Both the position numbers and the translations under genes were made by a program. Below the pieces are notes generated by a model that saw only the letters and a list, made by a program, of their open reading frames with translations, ran no database searches and was not told the origin of the DNA. DNA of 64,000 nt from Apium graveolens (Eukaryota; Streptophyta; Magnoliopsida; Apiales; Apiaceae): the NCBI RefSeq assembly GCF_009905375.1, contig NC_133648.1, forward strand, positions 306,978,565-307,042,564. The letters run 5' to 3'. Of the stretch, positions 58,248 through 64,000 are shown one piece after another. Every line of letters starts with the position of its first letter. Position 1 is the stretch's first letter.

Positions 58248-59411
58248 ATGGCACCTAAGAGAGCAAGGACTATTGATAGCAGCAGCACTGTGCCTACGGC
58301 TGATTCTTCGAGGGGTACTGCTGCGAGGCCTCGGTTGAATGACAGGGCTGCGGAGGAGGAGTACACTAGGCTTTTGGGGAACCCGATTCTGAAGGAGAGG
58401 GGATTTTTACCATCGGGGAGAGATGGTGAGTTGTTACCTATGATTGCTGAGAAGGGGTGGATAGCTTTTTGTGAGTCACCTGAAGCAGTGCTGATGAGCG
58501 TGGTTCGCGAGTTCTATGCGAACGCGAAGGCCGAGAAGAATGGGTTTTCTGTGGTCCGGGGGTTGACGGTTGATTATCACCCAGCGGCGATTCGCCGTGT
58601 GATTGGGCAGCGAGAGAGGAAGCCCACGGAGGAGAACTGGAATGAGAAAACTGCTGAGGATTTTGACTTGGATTTGATTTGTGCTACTCGGCCGGGCACA
58701 GTTTGGACCTTCAAGACTGGAACTAATGAGTATCGTCACTTTCCGGCGATCGCGATGAACAGGTATGCCCGTGCATGGAATGCATTTATTTGTGCTAATA
58801 TTCTGCTTTCTTCGCATGCACACGAGGTCACAGTTGAGAGAGCACAGTTGTTGTGGGGAATTTTGAATGAGGAATATTATGTGGACCTTGGTGAGTTCAT
58901 CTACCAAGGAATTCTGAAGTTTTTGAGGGGAGCTAAGCACATGAACATCCCGTATGCATCCACTGTTACTAAGCTTTACCGAGCGGTGGGAGTGAACTGG
59001 CCATCTCATGAGCAGTTGCAGTTGTCGGCCGCTCCTATTGATTCCAGGACTCTGAATGCGATGTAGGAGTGGACCGGTGGTGAGCCTGAGGAGCATGGGC
59101 TGGGTTATCGTCTTCCAGGAGGGCATCCAACACGAGGTGCTACTATGGCTAGGCCTAGGCGTGATGAGGCTGGTTCTTCGAGAGCTCAGGAGGGTGCTGG
59201 GATGGCTGATGCCCAATATAGGAGGTTGTCACGGAGGATGGATGCTATGTATGAGACGCAGAGCAGGTTTGCTCAGGAGCTCACCCTTGCACTAGGGATT
59301 ACTTTTTGAGGACTTGGAGCTGACATCCAGTGGCCAGTTTTTGGTGAGGACTCTGCATATCCGCCTCCTGATACACCACCCACTGAGGGTGATGATGATG
59401 ACTCCGAGTAG
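58248..59411 (+). pseudogene. Athila accessory ORF ('putative plant transposon protein' domain)
   Basis: The frame starts MAPKRARTIDSSST and is open for 272 codons to TAG at 59064. It continues in frame past that stop and a TGA near 59307 to a final TAG at 59409-59411, about 387 codons in all. The core (FCESPEAVLMSVVREFYANA, VRGLTVDYHPAAIRRVIG, RHFPAIAMNRYARAWNAFI) matches the domain annotated as putative plant transposon protein (PF20167). This is common in the extra ORF between integrase and the 3' LTR of Athila-type elements. An acidic tail (EGDDDDSE) follows. It takes the place of the env-like ORF reported in some Athila elements; no membrane helices are seen. The function is unknown. Confidence 0.75.
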
Positions 59412-60575
59412 GTATACCCTGTGTTCCTTTCTACTACCTTCACTGGGGACAGTGAAGATTTTAAGTTTGGGGGTGGTAGTTAAGGAATATTTTGTGTGTG
59501 TGTCATATAGCTGCATATTCATGATAGTTAGTTCATATAGTTGCATAATTTTTGCCATATAGTTTTTTTATATAGCTTTATTTGTTTATCATATCATGTA
59601 GCTCATGCATATACCATGATCCCTTTTGCGATGATTTACCGACTGATTTGTGATGATGCGAGTGTGGTGATAGTATTAAAGTGATGTTGAGTCATGTAGG
59701 CTGATATGTATGCTAGAAGCACTTGTATTTTCACTAAGTCTTAGAGAATGCTTAAGGACTAGATTGTTGTTATGATCTGATTATTTTCGAGGTTAATCTA
59801 TTTATTATGCTTAGAATTTTATAATAGGTTCTTAGTGATAAAGGCATGAAAAAGAAAAAAAATGGAGTAAAAAATGGAATTTGTTGCTAATTGTGGCTAG
59901 GCGTCAATTGGCTAGTAGCCGGCTCGTATGTTTATGCGAGTAGTCTAGGGTTGAGCAAAATGGAGCGAAACGCACTTGCTCAGAAATTTTGAAAAAAAAA
60001 AGAAAAAAAAAGAAAAAAAAAGAGTATGTGTTTATGCATAATTGATCACGATTGGGCTCTTTGGTATTCGAGTTATTAAGTTCTTAGGGGACTTTGTGCC
60101 TAGTGACCTAAGGCTTTTAGAGTCTGGGATCCGCTAACCTAACGCTCGCTACACGGATACCATTGTATAAGTCTTTTGTGGACCTCACTCATTGCACGGT
60201 CAAATAAGCATTACTGTTAGGAATAAAAAGCATGATTCCATGATAAGCTCCAGAATTCTTGTAGTGTTATAAGTCACTTTGTGCCTAGAATTTTTATTCT
60301 TTGTATAATCATGTGATTGCCTTGATGACAGTTGAGTCATAATAATTGATTTAGTTCCGGAGCATATCTGTTAAGCATCTGCACACACCACGTTTTTGGC
60401 TGTATGTTAGTTGGCTTGATTTGATTGATCTTTAGTCGCCTAAATGCATTAGTTGAGATGTTGTAAATTGGTTGGTTTGTTCGTAGTAAGGGGAATCGCT
60501 GCATTTCATATAGATTGCATTCATGCATGTTTTTATTTATTTTTGAGTCTGTGATGCTTGAGGACAAGCATCGAT
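59412..60575. other. 3' non-coding region of the Athila element
   Basis: A 1.16-kb region with no gene. It includes a second polypurine-like motif at 59462-59475 and an A-rich run broken by single G residues at 59988-60022. It ends at the true polypurine tract. Confidence 0.6.
59462..59475 (+). other. Second polypurine-tract-like motif
   Basis: TAAGTTTGGGGGTG is the same 14-base core as the tract at 60577-60590. In both places a GGGGACAG/GAGGACAAG word precedes it. Confidence 0.75.
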
Positions 60576-60590
60576 TTAAGTTTGGGGGTG
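60576..60590 (+). other. Polypurine tract of the Athila element
   Basis: TTAAGTTTGGGGGTG immediately precedes the 3' LTR start TGATAAGTGG. Confidence 0.85.
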
Positions 60591-62016
60591 TGATAAGTGG
60601 CATTTTATACCACTTAGAACGTCTTAAAATGGCTTAAATTGGTGTCTTAAAATCAAGTATTTTGTGTATTTCATGCGTTTTTCTAGTGTTTGTGCGTTTC
60701 AGGGTAATAGTTGCATTTCGGGGGAGTAATCATCAATAATAAGCCTTGGAATGTGTCTAGCATCGCGAGAGGGAAGAAAGGAGCAGATTACAGCGAAGAA
60801 ACGGAGCAAAAATCAGACATTTTCCAGTAGGGGTCTGAGCGCCCGCTCAGCTATGCTGAGTGGTCGCGCAGGAAGCTGAGCGCTGCGCAGCGGGAAATTA
60901 AAATATTTATTTTAGACTTCTACTTCTGTTTGGCTTCCAACTTCTGTGTAATCTGAGTTCTATGGGACTTCTATATAAGTAGATTCAGAGACGTTTCACG
61001 TGTGTTGGATCGTTGTATTAATCGAGGAGCGAAGGAGATAAGGAAGAAGACCGTTTTAGCACACCGCAACGAAGAGGAAGCATATTTTCTTGTGATTCTT
61101 TATTTCGTTGTAACGTTGGATGCTAGTTTTCTTTGCTTTGAACCTATTTACTCTTGTGACGTACTCTGGTTTAATATATTTAGTTTAGTTATTATTCTCT
61201 TGTGTTTATTTATCATGTTTTTATATGAACCCATGATGACGATAAGTGCTAACATGGGCTAATCGTGATCATGGGGTTGTAACGGATTTACTATGGAATT
61301 CTTTAGTTAGTTGTTTAATACCTTAGTGTGTGATGATTGTATGATATCTAGTATTGGTTGTGCGTATTCATCTTATGTGCGTCGCGGACATATAAGATAG
61401 GGAGTTAATCTCTTGTGAAGCGATGGTGGATCTCGAGATTTAGAACTTGCCATGCTAGTATAGGTTCATGTATGATGTTGCATGATTAGTGGGTAACTCT
61501 AACCGTTTTATTCGCCCTGTGTAATCAAAAGGAATAACTTGTGCTTAAATCATTATGTTGTCAATTTCTGTAGACATATAGGGACTCAACATAATTGATG
61601 CCTATTCAACTTCTATCTTAATTATGAATGTTTGGTAGAATGGTATTAATACAATGAAAGCTGGCTTTTATTAGTTTCGTGTTATTCGATTAATATCATC
61701 ACTATTGCATACTAAGGGTAATAACAATGACTATTGAAGGAAGTAGTAATGAAGTTGTGATCTCATGAGTGTTTTATTATTGTTAATCCGAAGTGTTAAT
61801 TAAGTGGTTAATTTTAGTAGTTAATTGTAGTTAACAATTAGTTAATATAATTCTAAGTGTTTTTGTCTTAACATTGAGAAGTAAACATACATTGGTGAGT
61901 GAGTTTAATTGAACATAATTAGTCTGAGTCTCTGTGGGAACGAACTAGAAAGTATTCTATATTATTTGCGAACGCGTATACTTGCGTAAATATTAGCGCG
62001 TATTTTCGCCCTAACA
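60591..62016 (+). repeat. 3' LTR of the Athila element (1426 bp)
   Basis: It starts TGATAAGTGGCATTTTATAC and ends GCCCTAACA. Positions 60975-62016 match the truncated 5' LTR. A TATA-like CTATATAAG at 60971 and a GC-rich palindromic stretch at 60835-60902 are in its first third. Confidence 0.92.
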
Positions 62017-62689
62017 CCATCCTGAAGCCGGAGAGATCGAAAAGACCGTCGGAAAAAAGAACAATGTCTTGAACATTAATATACAGAGCACCGTTTATGT
62101 GTGGAAATAATGAGGGAGGCGGGGGGGGGGGGGCAATGAAGATGGGGTAATATAATATACAGAGCATTTAGGGTTTTTTCCTCTGAGTTGATGTTAGTGA
62201 GCCGTGTGATGTTGATTTTGAAGGCCCAATATAAGTTCTGTTAAGATTTGGCAAAGAAAAGTGTGTAGTAAATTTTGGTCTATATATTACAAATTCCCCT
62301 AAAAAAGGGTGCAATGAATTTTAAAATTATGTTAACTTATACCTTATTTATTAAAATTTATATATTATAATGATTAAAATTTATTTTTGGATACAACATT
62401 TTTTTTATCCATTTTAACATTTGTACGGTTGGATTGTTCAATAGTTATTTTAAATAAGAGGAATAGGGTTCAAACCTCAGCCACTAAATTATAATTACTA
62501 TAATATCTAGAAAATGAATGTTAAAATAATAATGTTAAAAAATCTCAAAAAATAAAATTAATATAATATGTCTTACTCACAGTCTCATAATAATTTTATA
62601 ATTTTTTAAATTAATTTGATAAATATGCAACCTTTTGTTATCAAACAAATAAAAGAAATTTGAAAATAATGTTATCACATTAATATTTT
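62017..62689. other. Flank right of the Athila element
   Basis: Minus-strand frame 62167-62017 reads MLCILYYPIFIAPPPPPPSL, then FPHINGALYINV and SDGLFDLSGFRM. It may be exon 1 of the fragment at 45300-45877. The proline run comes from a run of 13 G residues on the plus strand (62121-62133). From 62220 on the sequence is AT-rich and unassigned. Confidence 0.35.
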
Positions 62690-64000
62690 TTATCGATCCA
62701 ATTGATGGATGTTAATAGATATACATATTGGTGATATAACAAAAAATTTAGATCAAAATAATTTTATTTGGTTTGTCATTTTAACAGTCAAACATTACAA
62801 CTAACTAGTGTTTAGTCCTGAACTGGTGTTTTGATTTTTTTAAAAATAATTTCATCGATCCAACCATATGGATATTAATAGATTTATATATTAGTGATAT
62901 AACCAAAATTTTAGATCAAAATAAATCTATTTGGATTGCCATTTTACCAGTCAAACATCAGTTTGACTAGCACAGATAACTAGTGTTCCGTCCTATATTG
63001 GTGTTTCGATTTTTTAAAAAATATTTTTCATCAATCCAACCATATGTATGTCAATGGATATATATATATTAGAGATATAACCAAATTTTCAGATCAGAAT
63101 AATTTTATTTGGTTACCATTTTAACAGTCACGCATCAGTTTGACTAGTACAACTAACTAGTGTTTAGTCCTGAATTGGCGTTTCGACTTATTTAAAAATA
63201 TTTTTCATCGATCCAACTGTATGGATATTAATATATCTATATACTAATGATATAACCAAAGTTTTAGATCAAAATAAATTTATTTGGATTGCCATTTTAC
63301 CAGCCAAACATCATTTTGACTACTACATTTAACTAGTGTTCGGTCTTAAATTGGTGTTTCGAATTTTTTAAAAATATTTTTCATCGATCCAACCGTATGG
63401 ATGTCAATAAATATATATTAGTGATATAACCAAATTTTCGGATCAAAATAATTTTATTTGGTTGCCATTTTAACAGTCACACATCAGTTTGACTAGTATA
63501 GCTAACTAATGTTTAGTCCTGAATTGGCGTTTCGATTTATTTAAAAATATTTTTCATCGATCCAACAGTATGGATATTAATATATATATATATTAGTGAT
63601 ATAACCAAATATTCAGATCAAAATAATTTTATGTGGTTGCCATTTTAACAGTCACGCATCAGTTTGACTAGTACAGTTAACTAGTGTTTAGTTCTGAATT
63701 GGCGTTTCGATTTATTTAAAAATCTTTTTCATCGATCCAACCATATTGATATTAATAGATTTATATATTAGTGATATAATCAAAGTTTCAAATCAAAATA
63801 TATTTATATGGATTGCCATTTTACAAGTCGAACATCATTTTGACTACTACAAACAACTAGTGTTCGGTCCTAAATTGGTGTTTCGATTTTTTTTTACATA
63901 TTTTTCATTGATCCAACCATATGGATGTCAATATATATATATATATTAGTGATATAACCAAATTTTCAGATCAAAATAATTTTATTTGGTTGCCATTTTA
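62690..64000. repeat. 175-bp satellite array in A-B dimers (continues past the window)
   Basis: The anchor CATCGATCCAACCATATGGA and its variants recur with TCGATCCA (or variant) at 62693, 62855, 63031, 63208, 63384, 63557, 63732 and 63908, steps of 162, 176, 177, 176, 173, 175 and 176. Monomers alternate between type A (GATATTAATAGA, GGATTGCCATTTTACCAG, GTTCGGTCC) and type B (GATGTCAAT, GGTTGCCATTTTAACAGTCA, GTTTAGTCCTGAATTGGCG), except for a hybrid at 63557. The array is uninterrupted at the right edge. Confidence 0.92.

Larger units (their letters stand above)
45878..62016 (+). mobile_element. Athila-lineage Ty3/gypsy retrotransposon with a truncated 5' LTR
   Basis: A 1042-bp LTR remnant (45878-46919), a tRNA-Asp-type primer site, gag-protease, reverse transcriptase-RNase H-integrase, an accessory ORF, a polypurine tract and a full 1426-bp 3' LTR (60591-62016) follow in order. 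The two LTR copies align over 1042 bp without length change and differ at about two dozen sites by my count (about 2 percent), so the insertion is young compared with element B. The first 384 bp of the 5' LTR are gone, so no target duplication can be paired. CACTA 2 (49536-54912) is nested inside. Confidence 0.9.

Noticed and set aside
58476..59216. 246-codon minus-strand frame opposite the Athila accessory ORF
   Set aside because: It is a shadow of the plus-strand coding sequence. It has no start context and no recognisable domain.
62690..64000. The satellite as a CRISPR array
   Set aside because: The whole 175-bp unit repeats with no unique spacers, and the context is plant nuclear DNA.
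1..64000. tRNA, rRNA or organelle-derived genes
   Set aside because: No cloverleaf-type or rRNA segments were noticed; tRNA-like matches are limited to retrotransposon primer sites.

Overview
The window looks like repeat-dense nuclear DNA of a eudicot plant. It has AT-rich sequence, spliced genes with short GT-AG introns, several nested LTR retrotransposons of plant-only Ty3/gypsy lineages (Tat, Athila, chromovirus), CACTA DNA transposons and a 175-bp satellite. Nothing in it fixes the family or species.

Layout, left to right. (1) 1-17027: a Tat-lineage Ty3/gypsy element on the minus strand, with only the tip of its left LTR in view. It carries gag-protease, reverse transcriptase, two RNase H domains and integrase on the minus strand. 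On the opposite strand it carries a spliced accessory gene with its own TATA box. A rearranged chromovirus with a putative 4.0-kb LTR (1958-8757) splits that accessory gene inside an exon. (2) 17028-28733: an 11.7-kb low-copy island. It holds a six-exon gene for a 172-residue membrane protein (Jagunal-like N-terminus), two intact pectin methylesterase/invertase-inhibitor-type genes on the minus strand, a third copy reduced to promoter and start, and traces of the tandem segmental duplication that made them. (3) 28734-44546: a second, older, complete Tat element with target duplication AATTC. Its gag is interrupted by a 5.0-kb CACTA element (37910-42921, target duplication TTT) that carries a captured IQD-family calmodulin-binding gene fragment. 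(4) 44638-45877: the left end of another CACTA-like element, next to an unidentified gene fragment. (5) 45878-62016: an Athila-lineage element on the plus strand with a truncated 5' LTR and an accessory ORF with its own TATA box. A 5.4-kb CACTA element (49536-54912, target duplication TTA) is nested between protease and reverse transcriptase. That CACTA carries an apparently intact spliced C48 (Ulp1-like) cysteine protease gene and a captured 3' end of an equilibrative nucleoside transporter gene. (6) 62690-64000: a 175-bp satellite arranged mainly as A-B dimers, running off the window.

How it fits together: the only genes with an evident host role are the Jagunal-like gene and the two inhibitor genes. 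The retrotransposon coding regions are broken by stop codons, mostly of the C-to-T type expected from deamination of methylated cytosine. Two recurrent themes stand out. Accessory ORFs in both retrotransposon lineages sit behind private TATA boxes, in opposite orientations. Both complete CACTA elements lie in gypsy coding sequence, lack a recognisable transposase and carry host gene pieces. All homology calls come from recognising motifs by eye; no database search was possible.
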